Positions 35,997 to 45,597 of a stretch of DNA of 64,000 nucleotides are shown here, piece after piece. Source of the stretch: Sphingobium psychrophilum (GTDB lineage: Bacteria > Pseudomonadota > Alphaproteobacteria > Sphingomonadales > Sphingomonadaceae); the NCBI RefSeq assembly GCF_012927105.1, contig NZ_JABBFV010000004.1:62001-126000 (forward strand), given 5' to 3'. The number at the start of each line of letters is the position of its first letter. Positions within the stretch are counted from its first letter, which is position 1. The notes under the pieces are model-generated. The model had not been told where the DNA came from and did no database searches. It was given only the letters and a program-made list of their open reading frames with translations. A program made the translations under genes and the position numbers.

Positions 35997-36066
35997 ATCT
36001 CTGCTATAAAGCCGCATCCCAGAAAAAAAGGTCGCATCTCTTCCGTAACGATAAGGAATAGATGTC

Positions 36067-37314
36067 GTGCAAACACGTCTGACTTCGCGCCCCGCTCGCG
36101 GCGCTTTACTTCTCGCGTCCCTAACCTGTCTCGCCGCCCCCGGCTCCAGCCAGCAGGCCGCCGACCCCATCGCCCGCTACACGATCGACGCTGGCACCAT
36201 GTCCGGCATGGCCGCCCTGAGCGGACATGGGGCCAGCGGCGGCGGCATGGGCGCGGCCATGGGCATGATGATGGGCGGCGGCCGCAACCAGCCGCTCCAC
36301 GAACTCGTCTTGCGCCTGGGCTCCACCCGCGCGCCGACCAGCGGCGCACCTACCGCCGATCATTTCCTGCCTGCCGCCGCTGGCCTCGGCGCTTCCGTCC
36401 CGCTCGCCACCCCGCGGGTGATCCCCAGCGACGATCAGCCCATCCCCGGCGAACGCCTCAAGGGCCGCCTGCGCATCTATTGGGGCTGCGGCGCAACGCC
36501 CGGCCCCGGCCAGCCGGTCGTGATCGACTTCGCCAAGGTGGCCAAGGGCCAGATCCCGCCCGGCCTCTACATGACCGGCGCATCGATCCCGCAGGAATGG
36601 CAAATCCGCGCGTCGAACAGCAAGACTTATGGCGACTGGCCCAACGGCCAGACCCGCAAGACCGTCCCCCCCAACAGCTCCCTGCTCGGCGATCATCGCA
36701 TCGCCGGCAATTACAGCCTCGACATCGCCTTCACCCTGAAACAGGATTTCATGCCCGCCATCACTGGCCGCGCGCGTCCGATCGCCAGCGGTGCGACCGA
36801 AATCAGCTGGAACAGCCTACCCCAGGCGACCGGCTATTATGCCTGGACCTTCGGCGCGCAGGAAAATGGCGACATGGTCTGGTGGGCGTCCTCCGCGACC
36901 CAGGCGTTCGGCGGTCCGGTCTGGGACTGGATGTCGCCTGCCGCCGTGCAAAAGATGATCGCGCAGAAAATCGTCATGCCGCCCAGCCAGACCAGCTGCA
37001 CCGTCCCCGCCGCCGTCACCCAGGCGGGCGGAGAGATGCTGATGGGCAGCCTCTACGCCTATGGCCCCGAAGCCAATTTCGCCTACCCGCCCCGCCCCGC
37101 CGATCCCAAGAACGCCTGGAAACCGGAATGGATCGCCCGCGTCCGCTATCGCGCCAACACAATGTGGATGCTGAACGGCCCGGACATGGGCGACATGATG
37201 AGCCAGGCGGGCGAGGCGGATGACGGTGACGAACCCGCGCCCCAGCCGAAGAAAAACAAGTGCCGCGGCGGCCTGGGCGGGATGCTCGGCGGTGCCATGG
37301 GGGTGGGCTGCTGA
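36067..37314 (+). CDS. Exported protein of unknown function with Gly/Met-rich segments
   Basis: About 415 residues with a signal peptide ending near SSQQAAD. A Gly/Met-rich stretch GGGMGAAMGMMMGGG lies near residue 60 and a Gly-rich tail CRGGLGGMLGGAMGVGC ends the chain. The centre has ordered beta-rich segments (RLRIYWGCGATPGPGQPVVID, ISWNSLPQATGYYAWTFG). I do not recognise a family, although similar exported proteins seem to occur in sphingomonads. The GTG start was taken because AAGGAA lies before it, and the nearby ATG is in another frame. Confidence 0.65.
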   Translation: MQTRLTSRPARGALLLASLTCLAAPGSSQQAADPIARYTIDAGTMSGMAALSGHGASGGGMGAAMGMMMGGGRNQPLHELVLRLGSTRAPTSGAPTADHFLPAAAGLGASVPLATPRVIPSDDQPIPGERLKGRLRIYWGCGATPGPGQPVVIDFAKVAKGQIPPGLYMTGASIPQEWQIRASNSKTYGDWPNGQTRKTVPPNSSLLGDHRIAGNYSLDIAFTLKQDFMPAITGRARPIASGATEISWNSLPQATGYYAWTFGAQENGDMVWWASSATQAFGGPVWDWMSPAAVQKMIAQKIVMPPSQTSCTVPAAVTQAGGEMLMGSLYAYGPEANFAYPPRPADPKNAWKPEWIARVRYRANTMWMLNGPDMGDMMSQAGEADDGDEPAPQPKKNKCRGGLGGMLGGAMGVGC

Positions 37315-37381
37315 TCGAAACGGGGTGGCGCTCGGCCCGTCCGTGCGCCACCCTCACCGTCCTGCGATTCAGGAGCGCGTC

Positions 37382-38011
37382 ATGACCCAAGAGCTGATTT
37401 TTTACACCAACCCCATGTCGCGCGGGCAGATCGCCCGCTGGATGCTGGAGGAGGTCGGCGCACCCTATGAAACGGTCGTCCTCGATTATGCCGCGTCGAT
37501 GAAGGCGCCCGACTATCTGGCGATCAACCCGATGGGCAAGGTGCCCGCCATCGTCCATGGCGGCCGGACCGTCACCGAATGCGCCGCCATCTGCGCCTAT
37601 CTGGCCGACGCCTTCCCGGCCGCCAACCTCGCCCCCGCGCTCGATCAGCGCCATGCCTATTATCGCTGGCTCTTTTTCGCCGCCGGCCCGGTCGAGGCCG
37701 CCGTCACCAACAAGGCGATGGGCTTCGTCGTGCCCGAAGGGCGCGAGCGCACGGCTGGCTATGGCACGTTCGAAGACACGATCGATGCGCTGGAAACCGC
37801 AATATCGGGAGACGCCTGGATCTGCGGCGACCAATTCACCGCCGCCGACGTCTATGTCGGCTCGCAGATCGACTGGGGCCTCAGCTTCCAGTCCATCCCC
37901 AGCCGCCCCAGCTTCGAAGCCTATGCCGCCCGCCTGCGCGATCGCCCCGCCTATAAGCGGCAGAAGAAAATAGACGACGCCCTGATCGCGGCGATGCAAA
38001 AAGAAGGCTGA
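37382..38011 (+). CDS. Glutathione S-transferase family protein
   Basis: 209 residues. The N-terminal thioredoxin-like domain contains FYTNPMSRGQIARWMLEEVG, with the catalytic Ser or Tyr region in the first loop. The segment NPMGKVPAIVHGGRTVTECAA holds the cis-Pro and glutathione-gamma-glutamyl site. An all-helical C-terminal domain follows. The ATG is preceded by CAGGAG. Earlier codons in this frame lie in the previous gene. The substrate is unknown. Confidence 0.87.
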   Translation: MTQELIFYTNPMSRGQIARWMLEEVGAPYETVVLDYAASMKAPDYLAINPMGKVPAIVHGGRTVTECAAICAYLADAFPAANLAPALDQRHAYYRWLFFAAGPVEAAVTNKAMGFVVPEGRERTAGYGTFEDTIDALETAISGDAWICGDQFTAADVYVGSQIDWGLSFQSIPSRPSFEAYAARLRDRPAYKRQKKIDDALIAAMQKEG

Positions 38012-38096
38012 GCTACCCCTCCGTTCGCTTCCGGTGCAGTCGCGAAGCGCCAAGCGCTTTTCATGCGCTCGAAGCGAACAGGCTTTGCCTCACAAA

Positions 38097-38134
38097 CAAA
38101 AAGGCCCGGCGGATCGCTCCGCCGGGCCTTTTGT
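38097..38134. terminator. Bidirectional rho-independent terminator
   Basis: A strong hairpin AAGGCCCGGCGGA...TCCGCCGGGCCTT has A-rich sequence on the left and TTTTG on the right. It lies between the converging GST and Bax-inhibitor genes. Confidence 0.85.
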
Positions 38135-38154
38135 CTGGCTTCAAACCTCAACGA

Positions 38155-38889
38155 TCAGCGACGATCGCCGAACAGGCGCAGCAGGAACATAAACATGTTG
38201 ATGAAGTCGAGATAGAGGTTCAGCGCCCCCATCACCACCGACTTGCCCATCATGTCCGTGCCCGCGACCTGCGCATAGATGCTCTTGATCTTCTGCGTGT
38301 CATAGGCGGTGAGGCCCGCGAACAGCAGCACGCCGACGCCGCTGATGACCAGGCTCATCGCGTTGGATTGCATGAAGATGTTGATCAGGCTCGCCACCAG
38401 CAGGCCGACTACGCCCATGATCAGGAAGGTGCCGAAGCCCGACAGATCCTTCTTGGTCGTGTAGCCCCACAGGCTCAGACCCGCAAAGGCCGCCGCGGTC
38501 GCGAAGAAGGTCTGCGCGATCGACGTACCGGTATAGGCCAGAAAAATGTAGGACAGCGATACGCCCATCACCGCCGCATAGGCCCAGAACAGGCCCTGCG
38601 CCGCCACGGTGGACAGCCGTTTGATACCGAAACTCAGCACCATCACGAACAGCAGCGGCGCGAACATCACGATATATTTCAGGATGCCGGGGCCGGTGAA
38701 CACGGAAGCCGCCATGCCGCTCGACGCGAACAGCAGCGCGACGACGCCTGTCAGCAGCACGCCACTCGCCATGTAATTATAGACCGACAGCATATAGCTG
38801 CGCAGCCCGGCGTCGAACGCCGCACCGCGCGCAGCGGTGGCGCCGCCAAAGCCTGCAATGTCGGAACGGGGGTCGGACCAGTTGGCCAT
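38155..38889 (-). CDS. Bax inhibitor-1/YccA family integral membrane protein
   Basis: A 244-residue protein with a soluble N-terminus and seven hydrophobic helices. The family segment GLTAYDTQKIKSIYAQ is near residue 195, and the C-terminal acidic/basic end is FMFLLRLFGDRR. BI-1 proteins are pH-sensitive calcium leak channels or regulators of membrane proteases such as FtsH. The ATG has GGAGACG upstream. Confidence 0.92.
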   Translation of the reverse strand: MANWSDPRSDIAGFGGATAARGAAFDAGLRSYMLSVYNYMASGVLLTGVVALLFASSGMAASVFTGPGILKYIVMFAPLLFVMVLSFGIKRLSTVAAQGLFWAYAAVMGVSLSYIFLAYTGTSIAQTFFATAAAFAGLSLWGYTTKKDLSGFGTFLIMGVVGLLVASLINIFMQSNAMSLVISGVGVLLFAGLTAYDTQKIKSIYAQVAGTDMMGKSVVMGALNLYLDFINMFMFLLRLFGDRR

Positions 38890-39011
38890 GAAAATCGTCT
38901 CCTTCACCGGCCTGTTTGACCGGTATCCCTATTATCGGCGCATCGGCCGCATGATTCAAGCCAAACCGGTGGAGATATGGCGGATCGCATCGATCACCCT
39001 ATATCTGGTTC

Positions 39012-39569
39012 ATGCACCGCCTGTTCGTCGCCATCCGCCCGCCCGCTGATCAGCGCGGCAATCTGCTCTCGCTGATGGACGGTGTCGAACGCGCGCGCTG
39101 GCAAAGCGACGATCAATTGCACCTGACGCTACGCTTCATCGGCGAAGTCGATCGCCACCGCGCGAATGACATCGCCGACGCACTGGGCGCAATCCGCTTC
39201 GCTCCGTTCCACGTCCACCTGTCCGGCGTCGGCGCATTCGATCGCAAGGGCGTAGTCGACACGCTCTGGGCCGGGGTGAAGCCGCGCGATCCGTTGGCGG
39301 CGCTGCATCGGAAAATCGACCGCGCCTGCGTGTCCGTCGGCCTGCCGCCCGAAAGCCGCGCCTATCTGCCTCATGTCACCCTCGCCCGCTTCGGCCGGGC
39401 GGGCGGGCTGATCGATCCGTTCCTGGCCCGCCATGCCGCCCTGACCGGCGCGCCCTTCCGGGTCGATCGCTTCGCCCTGTTCGAAAGCCGGCTTGGTCAT
39501 CAGGGCGCAATCTACCACGCCATCGCTGATTATGATGCCAATGGCGCGGCGCAAACACCGCTGGAATAA
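39012..39569 (+). CDS. thpR: RNA 2',3'-cyclic phosphodiesterase
   Basis: A 185-residue member of the 2H phosphoesterase family with both catalytic HxTx motifs: QLHLTLRFIGEV near residue 37 and LPHVTLARFGRA near 118. ThpR (LigT-like) opens 2',3'-cyclic phosphates on RNA ends and was first seen as a tRNA half ligase. Length is normal. It diverges from the Bax-inhibitor gene. Confidence 0.93.
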   Translation: MHRLFVAIRPPADQRGNLLSLMDGVERARWQSDDQLHLTLRFIGEVDRHRANDIADALGAIRFAPFHVHLSGVGAFDRKGVVDTLWAGVKPRDPLAALHRKIDRACVSVGLPPESRAYLPHVTLARFGRAGGLIDPFLARHAALTGAPFRVDRFALFESRLGHQGAIYHAIADYDANGAAQTPLE

Positions 39570-39732
39570 GCGTTCTCCATCGCAAAGGCGCTCCGAACCC
39601 AAAGGGTCCAGAGCGCCTCTAAAAAAGCGGTGCTCCACCATATGAATGGAGCGCCCACGGTGCGTGAGATTTGAAGCAGCGCGCCCTGTGGTCAGACGCA
39701 AGCCGCGGCCCGCCCCCGTCACCGCGAAAGGG

Positions 39733-40269
39733 TCAACCCGTCGCCAGCACACCGCACGCCACGCGGCCACCGGCATTGCCGGCCGGATCGCTCATATTGT
39801 CGTCGGCCTGCGCATGGACGACCACCGCCGCACCATCGGTATCGAGTAGCGGCGTCGCGCCCTCACCGATCATCGCGTCGGCAATATGATATTCGATCGC
39901 GCCGGTGCCATCCGGCCCGACCGTCATATTGGGCATGTCGCCCATATGCATGCCGGCGGGATTATCCTTGCCATGCTTGCGCGCGGTCGGGTTCCAATGG
40001 CCGCCAGCGCTGGTGAAGTCGGGTCCGGCGCACTGGCCGGTGGTGTGGATATGTACGGCATGGATGCCGGGAGCCAGCCCCATCGCCTTGATCACGACAT
40101 GCAAACCGTCGCCCGCCTGCGTCACCATCGCGGTGCCGCGCGCCGATCCGTCGGCGGCGGCCAGCTTGGCCGAAGCGGTCGGCGCGGTGCTGGGCGTCGT
40201 CGATGTGGTGGCGCAGGCGGATGCAGCCAGGACGATCGGCAAGGCGGTGAGAAACGGAAATATTTTCAT
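39733..40269 (-). CDS. sodC: Cu-Zn superoxide dismutase, predicted lipoprotein
   Basis: 178 residues. A lipoprotein signal (VLAASACATT) gives a periplasmic, lipid-anchored enzyme. The copper ligands are in HAVHIHTTG (HxH), the bridging and zinc His in GGHWNPTARKHG, and the last ligand in VVVHAQADD. The active-site Arg is in GGRVACGV, and the disulfide pair is formed by the Cys in QCAGPDF and VACGV. All are intact. It destroys superoxide made outside the inner membrane. Confidence 0.94.
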   Translation of the reverse strand: MKIFPFLTALPIVLAASACATTSTTPSTAPTASAKLAAADGSARGTAMVTQAGDGLHVVIKAMGLAPGIHAVHIHTTGQCAGPDFTSAGGHWNPTARKHGKDNPAGMHMGDMPNMTVGPDGTGAIEYHIADAMIGEGATPLLDTDGAAVVVHAQADDNMSDPAGNAGGRVACGVLATG

Positions 40270-41140
40270 GGATAGCTCCCAGGAAGGGCAAGATAAGGCG
40301 CTAACGCCGCTGGAGCGCTTTTGTTGCCCATCCGCACCGATTTGTCACCGCTCCTTTGATAAGCTTTCGCAACAAGCTGGCGTCGGCCGATCGACCCGCG
40401 GATCATCGCGACCGCGAAATGCCTACCCCCGTTCTTCAACAACATATCGGGCAGATGGCGTCGGCGTCGCCCCCCGCCTTGGCTGACCATCACAGCAGCG
40501 GGTGACGCACTGTCGGACTAACCTGACCTTACCCCTTCGCATGGCCTGCAAAACGGCACGCGGCATGGTGACGCGGGCAAACTGTCGATCACGCCACCCC
40601 TCGACGAAGTTCGTGCCCAGAACCCGCTTCTCAGTTGCATAGCCTCTCGTCGCCCCTGACAGATTGGACAAGAAGGAGCGGGTATCTACACCGATCACGC
40701 CAATATCGCCGGTCGCGACTTTGGACGGAAAAGCCGCCGTCGCTGGGCTATCGATCAGGTCGGTCGGCAGGTGCGACGCATGGGGGGATGATCGCGGATA
40801 ACCACCCTGGCGGCGTCAACATGTCCGGTCCCGACGCCGCGATCGATCGGCACGGCGGTATGAAGGCGCCCCGCCTTAGAAAAAATGCTTCCCCCATCCC
40901 CTCACATGACACGGCCGCGAGCGCGGGACGCGAAGCCCGGCACAAGCGCAAGACAGCAATGAGCCTCCAGCCAAGGCTCGGTAATCCGACGCCCGGACGT
41001 GAAGCGCTATCGATGCCTGTTCTGCAAGAGCTTACCCGCGCCATCGATATCGGCCCGCCCGCGCATGGAACATGCGGCCAATCGCTAAACGGCCCCTCGC
41101 GCAATCCCATCCGCAAAGCACGATCCATATTGATCGGACA
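40270..41140. other. Long region without a recognisable gene
   Basis: About 870 bases between the sodC promoter side and the ompA terminator. Open frames exist on both strands. The longest reading here continues into the mirror image of ompA, and a minus-strand stretch around 40,423-40,800 is open but has no family resemblance. There is no clear ribosome site or repeat. It may hold decayed coding sequence. Confidence 0.4.
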
Positions 41141-41175
41141 AAGAAAAAGGGGCCGGTCCTGCGACCAGCCCCCAA
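41141..41175 (-). terminator. Rho-independent terminator after ompA
   Basis: On the minus strand, GGGGCTGGTC...GACCGGCCCC is followed by TTTTTCTTTG. It ends about 35 bases beyond the OmpA-protein stop codon. Confidence 0.8.
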
Positions 41176-41207
41176 TTCTGTTTCCATTCCGAGGAATGGA
41201 AATCGGC

Positions 41208-42284
41208 TTACATGCCCGAACCTGGACCGTAGCTGATTTCCACGCGACGGTTCTGGACTTCGCGAACGCCGTCCGCGGTGTCGACACGCGGCTTCGATTC
41301 ACCGAAGGCCTGGGTGGTGATGACACCATCAGGGATACCCTTCGAGGCCAGATAGGCCTTGGTCGAGTCAGCGCGGCGCTGCGAGAGGCCGACGTTGTAG
41401 GAAGCGGCACCCGAACGGTCAGCGTGACCGGCCAGCATGACCTGTGCGCTACCGCAGCTGCTGTAGGCCGAAACCGCGTTGTCCAGAATGGTGGCGGCAT
41501 CAGGCGTGATGTCCGACTTGTCCCATTCGAAGAACACGATGTACGGGCCAGGGTTGCATTCGGCAACCGGCGGCGGCGGGGGCGGAGGAGGCGGCGGGGG
41601 CGGCGGGGGCGGCGGCGGGGGCGGCGGAGGAGCAGCCGGTTCGCCACCGAAGTTGTAGGTCAGGCCGAGCAGCAGGCTGTGCGTACGCAGCTTGGTGTCG
41701 CCGGTCGAACCCGCCTGGCCGTAGATGCTCTGGTAGGCCGGGATGACCTTGATGTCGTCCTGGTTGAAGAAGCGATACTTCAGCGAGACGTCGACATTGT
41801 TGGTGACCGGATAACGGACGCCAGCGATAGCCTGCCAGGCGAAGCCGGTGTCGCTGTCGTTGACGATGTCCGAAGCCAGCTTGGCACGCGAAACGCCGAC
41901 ACCGCCGCCGACGAAGCCCTGCAGGCCATCATCGGGACCGAAGTCCAGCAAACCGTTCAGCATGAACGACAGAGCCGAAGCTGCGCCGCCGAAGCCGCCG
42001 CCGGTCTTGTCGAAATCGATCTCGGCGCGCTTGTAGGCCGCTTCGGCCTCCAGGCGGAAGCCACCAAAATCGTAGCCGATGTTGGCGTCGAAATCATAGC
42101 CCTTATGATAGTCGATCGAAGGAACGACTGAGCCGCCGGGAGGGACGGACGAGAAGGTAAGATCCTGGTCTTCGACGAGCAGGACGCCGGCATCGACGCC
42201 GACATACCAGCTATTGTCACGCGCCATGGCCGGGGTGGCCAGGACGGTGGTCGCGAGCGCAGCCGCGAGGGCGAGCTTCCGCAT
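41208..42284 (-). CDS. OmpA family outer-membrane protein with a 21-proline linker
   Basis: A 358-residue protein with a signal peptide ending ATPAMARD. An eight-strand beta barrel (about 22-215, DNSWYVGVDAGVLLV to LLLGLTYNFGG) is followed by a linker of 21 consecutive prolines. The C-terminal OmpA peptidoglycan-binding domain contains FFEWDKSDITPDAATIL and LSQRRADSTKAYLASKG. It ties the outer membrane to the cell wall and is probably abundant. The start has AAAGGGGA upstream, and a strong terminator follows. Confidence 0.94.
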   Translation of the reverse strand: MRKLALAAALATTVLATPAMARDNSWYVGVDAGVLLVEDQDLTFSSVPPGGSVVPSIDYHKGYDFDANIGYDFGGFRLEAEAAYKRAEIDFDKTGGGFGGAASALSFMLNGLLDFGPDDGLQGFVGGGVGVSRAKLASDIVNDSDTGFAWQAIAGVRYPVTNNVDVSLKYRFFNQDDIKVIPAYQSIYGQAGSTGDTKLRTHSLLLGLTYNFGGEPAAPPPPPPPPPPPPPPPPPPPPPVAECNPGPYIVFFEWDKSDITPDAATILDNAVSAYSSCGSAQVMLAGHADRSGAASYNVGLSQRRADSTKAYLASKGIPDGVITTQAFGESKPRVDTADGVREVQNRRVEISYGPGSGM

Positions 42285-42484
42285 ATAAATTCCCCTTTCA
42301 AGAGTGTCACGAAGGACTGCTGAAACCCTGTATTCGCAAGAAGGTTTCATGGCAAGTCCACAATTAGTGAAACCGTTGCAAAAATAACGCACTAGCCCGG
42401 CTTTCACAGCTTTTCAAAGCTAATGTAGAGGAATCCTAGACTATTGACGCGGGCCTGCAACAAGAAATGCACAGCCCCGTAATA

Positions 42485-42982
42485 TTAGGTCGCGATCAGC
42501 CCATGGCCGCGCAAGGCTGTCAGAATGTCGGCGAGCGTAGAGCGCGCCTCCACGTCAATCACGCCACCCCCGCTCGGTGCGATGATCGCCGCCATCTGCG
42601 GTCCCACCACTCGTTCGTCATCCAGATAGAGGCCATCATCGCGGATGGCGTCGCCCCGCCACTCTGTCCCGTCGTAGAAAAGACCATGGTCGCGGTCGGC
42701 GACGGCGACCCGAAGCCCGGCGCGCGGCGCGACAAAACGCCAACCGCCCTCCGTCCACAGCGCAACCGCGTCCACCTGCCCCGACCAGTCGCCCGATGCC
42801 CCGGCGGCGACGATCCAGCATTGGCCGACCGTCGGCGCACCCGGCGGCGCGCTCAGGTCGGCGCTCTCCACTCGTCCGTGCAGCAACGCATCGATCAGCG
42901 TCAGCGCCTCATTATGCTGGATTTCCTTCTGCGCCTGTCCTGCGAACAGCAGCGGCAGCGCCCAACGTGGCGTTTCGTCCAT
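42485..42982 (-). CDS. DUF2793 domain protein, end of the GTA-like series
   Basis: A 165-residue DUF2793 protein (MDETPRWALPLLFAGQAQKE, then PTVGQCWIVAAGASGDW and GWRFVAPRAGLRVAVADRD). The family occurs at the tail end of alphaproteobacterial phage and GTA clusters and is thought to be a structural or fibre-associated part, without direct proof. It follows the tip-protein gene by about 30 bases on the same strand. Confidence 0.85.
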   Translation of the reverse strand: MDETPRWALPLLFAGQAQKEIQHNEALTLIDALLHGRVESADLSAPPGAPTVGQCWIVAAGASGDWSGQVDAVALWTEGGWRFVAPRAGLRVAVADRDHGLFYDGTEWRGDAIRDDGLYLDDERVVGPQMAAIIAPSGGGVIDVEARSTLADILTALRGHGLIAT

Positions 42983-43013
42983 ATCTCGTCCTCCTTGATC
43001 GTCCCTGATGCCG

Positions 43014-45209
43014 TCAGGCGGTAAAATCGATCCGCGCCGCCCGCCCCTGCGCCATCGTCCCCAACTGGCGCACGTCCGCCACCAGCGGCTGGCCCGCCGT
43101 CCCGTCCGCCGCGATCATCGCCGCGGAATAGGTCCAGCCCGGCGCGCCGCTTTCCGCGCTGCGCACCACGCTCGCCCCGTCCATCACCATGATGCGATAG
43201 CGCTCTGCCTCCTCGCCCAGCGGCACGTCGCCGCCATTGCTCCATCGCCACCCCGCACGACTGCGCCGGACCCAGCTAAACGCCTGTCCACCATCCAGCC
43301 CCCGCGCCGTCAGATGCACCGGCGAAGGCGGCATCAGCGCCGCGCCGCTGATCGCGATCGCCGCGTCCACCGGCTCGACATCGCCCAGCCCGACCGCCGC
43401 CAGCCGCAACGTCGCGCCAACCTCGCCCACCGTGCCCAATGCCGCCAGAGGCTGGACCAGCCGCTCCTCCTCGATCAGCAGAAACGGCTCGCCCGCCTCA
43501 TGCCCGGCCATCGCCCATTCGGTGCCGCGCAGACCCCGGCGCAATCCGCCCAGTCGATAGCTGGCCGGCCCGGTCCGCACCGCCGTTTCGAACTGCACCA
43601 GCTCGCGCCCGACCAGGCACAGGTTCCGCCCCTGCGCCAACGCCGCCTCGTCCGCGCCGCCCAGGTCCATGTCCGCCGCCAGCAATGTCACCAGCAGGTC
43701 GTGCCGCCGATCGACCAGCGTCGCACTCCCGCCCGGCAGCGCTGCGTCGCTTGTTCCCATCACCGCCCGCGGCGCGCTGCGCCCGATCGGCACCGCCTCG
43801 CCGCTCTCACCCATCACGAACAGCGCCGCGCTGCGCCAGCCTTCGCCCCCGCTCGCCGCAACGACCAGCAAAGGCACGCTCGCCGCCCCGTCCTGTATCT
43901 GCGGCAGGTCGGCCAGCATCAGCGTGGTCACGCCATGGGGCGCATCCGCCTGCCGCACGATTACGCCCGAAGACGCCCCGGCAGGCAGCACCCCGCCCCC
44001 ACCCGGCACCCGGCGCAGCGCCAGCCGCACCGCCATCGCCTCCCATTCCCGTTCCTCGATCCGCCACAGTCCCGGCGCATCCGCCACCGTCACTACCACG
44101 CCGGGGTTCAGCGACAGCGCGCGCCAGTCGCAGCGCAGCGTCATTGTCGCCCGCCCGGTCCAGCCCGCGCCCAGCCGATCCGCAGCGATTGCCCGCGCTG
44201 CGTCCGGTGCCATCACCGCCGGCAACTCAATGCCCATTTCCTGCCGCCCCGGGCCCGGTCGCGTCACCCGCTGCACCCCGGCCTGATAATCGCGCGCGGC
44301 ATCATAATGGCGCAGACTCAGCGCGACCGGCACGCCATCGGCCGCCGCACCCGATCGCTCGACCGAATCGATCGCCTGCCCATTCACCCGCCGCGCCAGC
44401 CCGTCCGCGCCGATCGCCCCCTCCGCCGCGCCTACGGCCGTCAACCGCAACCCCTCCGCGCCAGACTGTAACCCCAACCCATGCGCCTCGACCAAGGGCG
44501 CGATCGCGGCCCGCACATCCGCCCCGCTGGCCGCAAAGCCATCCACTGCGGCCAGATCATCGCCTTCCAGCCGCCCCGCGCTCAACATCGCCGCCATCGC
44601 GCCGATCGGCACCGGCTCGGCATCGGCCTCCACCTCGAACGTCAGCGACGGAATGCGATTGCCATAATCGGCCAGCGCCAGATCCTCGAACACCACATAG
44701 GCGATCCCCCGATGCGCCAGCGTCAGCCCCACGCCCTCCGCCGCCGCGATCAACGGATCGACCGGCTGGTCCTCGCCGCCTATATGAACGCGAAAGGCCG
44801 ACACTTCGGTCTTGAAATCCCCCGCCGCCCCGCGCAGCAGATTGCCGTCCGCCCAGATGCGCCGTACCTGCCCGATCGCCCGCGCCGACAGCGCCACCGC
44901 GAAACTCGCCGAATAGGCATAGCTGGTCACGCTCGGCCGCCCCTTGCCGCCGCCGCTCTTGCTTTTCGTCTCCTTCAGATCGGTCGCCCAGATCACCGTC
45001 CCCGCCACCCGCATCGTCCCGAACAGCTTGGGAAGCTGCGTGCCATAGCTCGACGTCTGCAATTGCAGGTCGGCCAGCCGCGCACCCTCGCGCCCCTTGG
45101 GCTTGAACAACACCTGATTGTCGATGACATTGCCGATCACCGCGCCGATCGCAGCGCCGATCGGCCCGCCCAGCACGGTTCCCACCGCCGTCAGCACCAC
45201 CGTCGCCAT
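43014..45209 (-). CDS. GTA/phage tail tip protein (gp15-like, short form)
   Basis: 731 residues. A short Gly-rich N-terminal helix (LGGPIGAAIGAVIGNVIDN) precedes a phage tip-attachment region (SVTSYAYSASFAVALSARAI, GQVRRIWADGNLLRGAAGDF). Later segments resemble the gpJ-like putative phage tail protein family. The Rhodobacter equivalent is about twice as long and includes a TIM-barrel domain not seen here. It would form the baseplate tip that contacts the recipient surface. It follows the NlpC/P60 gene by 22 bases. Confidence 0.82.
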   Translation of the reverse strand: MATVVLTAVGTVLGGPIGAAIGAVIGNVIDNQVLFKPKGREGARLADLQLQTSSYGTQLPKLFGTMRVAGTVIWATDLKETKSKSGGGKGRPSVTSYAYSASFAVALSARAIGQVRRIWADGNLLRGAAGDFKTEVSAFRVHIGGEDQPVDPLIAAAEGVGLTLAHRGIAYVVFEDLALADYGNRIPSLTFEVEADAEPVPIGAMAAMLSAGRLEGDDLAAVDGFAASGADVRAAIAPLVEAHGLGLQSGAEGLRLTAVGAAEGAIGADGLARRVNGQAIDSVERSGAAADGVPVALSLRHYDAARDYQAGVQRVTRPGPGRQEMGIELPAVMAPDAARAIAADRLGAGWTGRATMTLRCDWRALSLNPGVVVTVADAPGLWRIEEREWEAMAVRLALRRVPGGGGVLPAGASSGVIVRQADAPHGVTTLMLADLPQIQDGAASVPLLVVAASGGEGWRSAALFVMGESGEAVPIGRSAPRAVMGTSDAALPGGSATLVDRRHDLLVTLLAADMDLGGADEAALAQGRNLCLVGRELVQFETAVRTGPASYRLGGLRRGLRGTEWAMAGHEAGEPFLLIEEERLVQPLAALGTVGEVGATLRLAAVGLGDVEPVDAAIAISGAALMPPSPVHLTARGLDGGQAFSWVRRSRAGWRWSNGGDVPLGEEAERYRIMVMDGASVVRSAESGAPGWTYSAAMIAADGTAGQPLVADVRQLGTMAQGRAARIDFTA

Positions 45210-45231
45210 AAGTTTCTCCTGAAATGCGCTA

Positions 45232-45597
45232 TTATAAGGTCCACCAACCGATCACCGGCCATGGCGACGCGCCCGGCATCTCCACCACCCGCCCGATCCC
45301 CGCATGGGCGTGAATGAACCCCGCCCCCGTCCCGATCATCAGGTGCAGCTGCAACGGCCCCGGCCGCACCAGCGCCAGGTCGCCCGGCTGCTCTTGCGCC
45401 ACCGGCCGCAATCCCGCCGCGCGCAGCCATTGCTCCGCCCGCCCAACGTCCCCGCTCCGCAACCCATAGGCGCAATGCGCTGTCCGCCCCATCGCCAGCG
45501 CCGCCAGCCCGACGCAATCCAGCCCCGCACGACTGCGCCCATGCAGCCGGAACGGCACCCCGACCAACGCCCGCGCCCGCGCCACCACGCCGCTCAT
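45232..45597 (-). CDS. NlpC/P60-type peptidase of the GTA tail (gp14-like)
   Basis: A 121-residue single NlpC/P60 domain with the catalytic Cys in GLDCVGLAALAMG and the His in LQLHLMIGTGAGFIHAH. In the Rhodobacter GTA the matching protein is a tail-tip cell-wall peptidase that helps DNA pass the peptidoglycan. Its ATG overlaps the stop of the DUF2163 gene (ATGA). Confidence 0.85.
   Translation of the reverse strand: MSGVVARARALVGVPFRLHGRSRAGLDCVGLAALAMGRTAHCAYGLRSGDVGRAEQWLRAAGLRPVAQEQPGDLALVRPGPLQLHLMIGTGAGFIHAHAGIGRVVEMPGASPWPVIGWWTL

Noticed and set aside
40635..42131. 498-codon plus-strand frame through the gap and ompA
   Set aside because: The second half is the mirror of ompA, including an Arg run opposite polyproline codons, and the first half has no recognisable protein features.
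43008..44815. Long plus-strand Pro/Arg/His-rich frames across the tail tip gene
   Set aside because: Composition is typical of the complement of GC-rich coding DNA. No starts with ribosome sites and no motifs.
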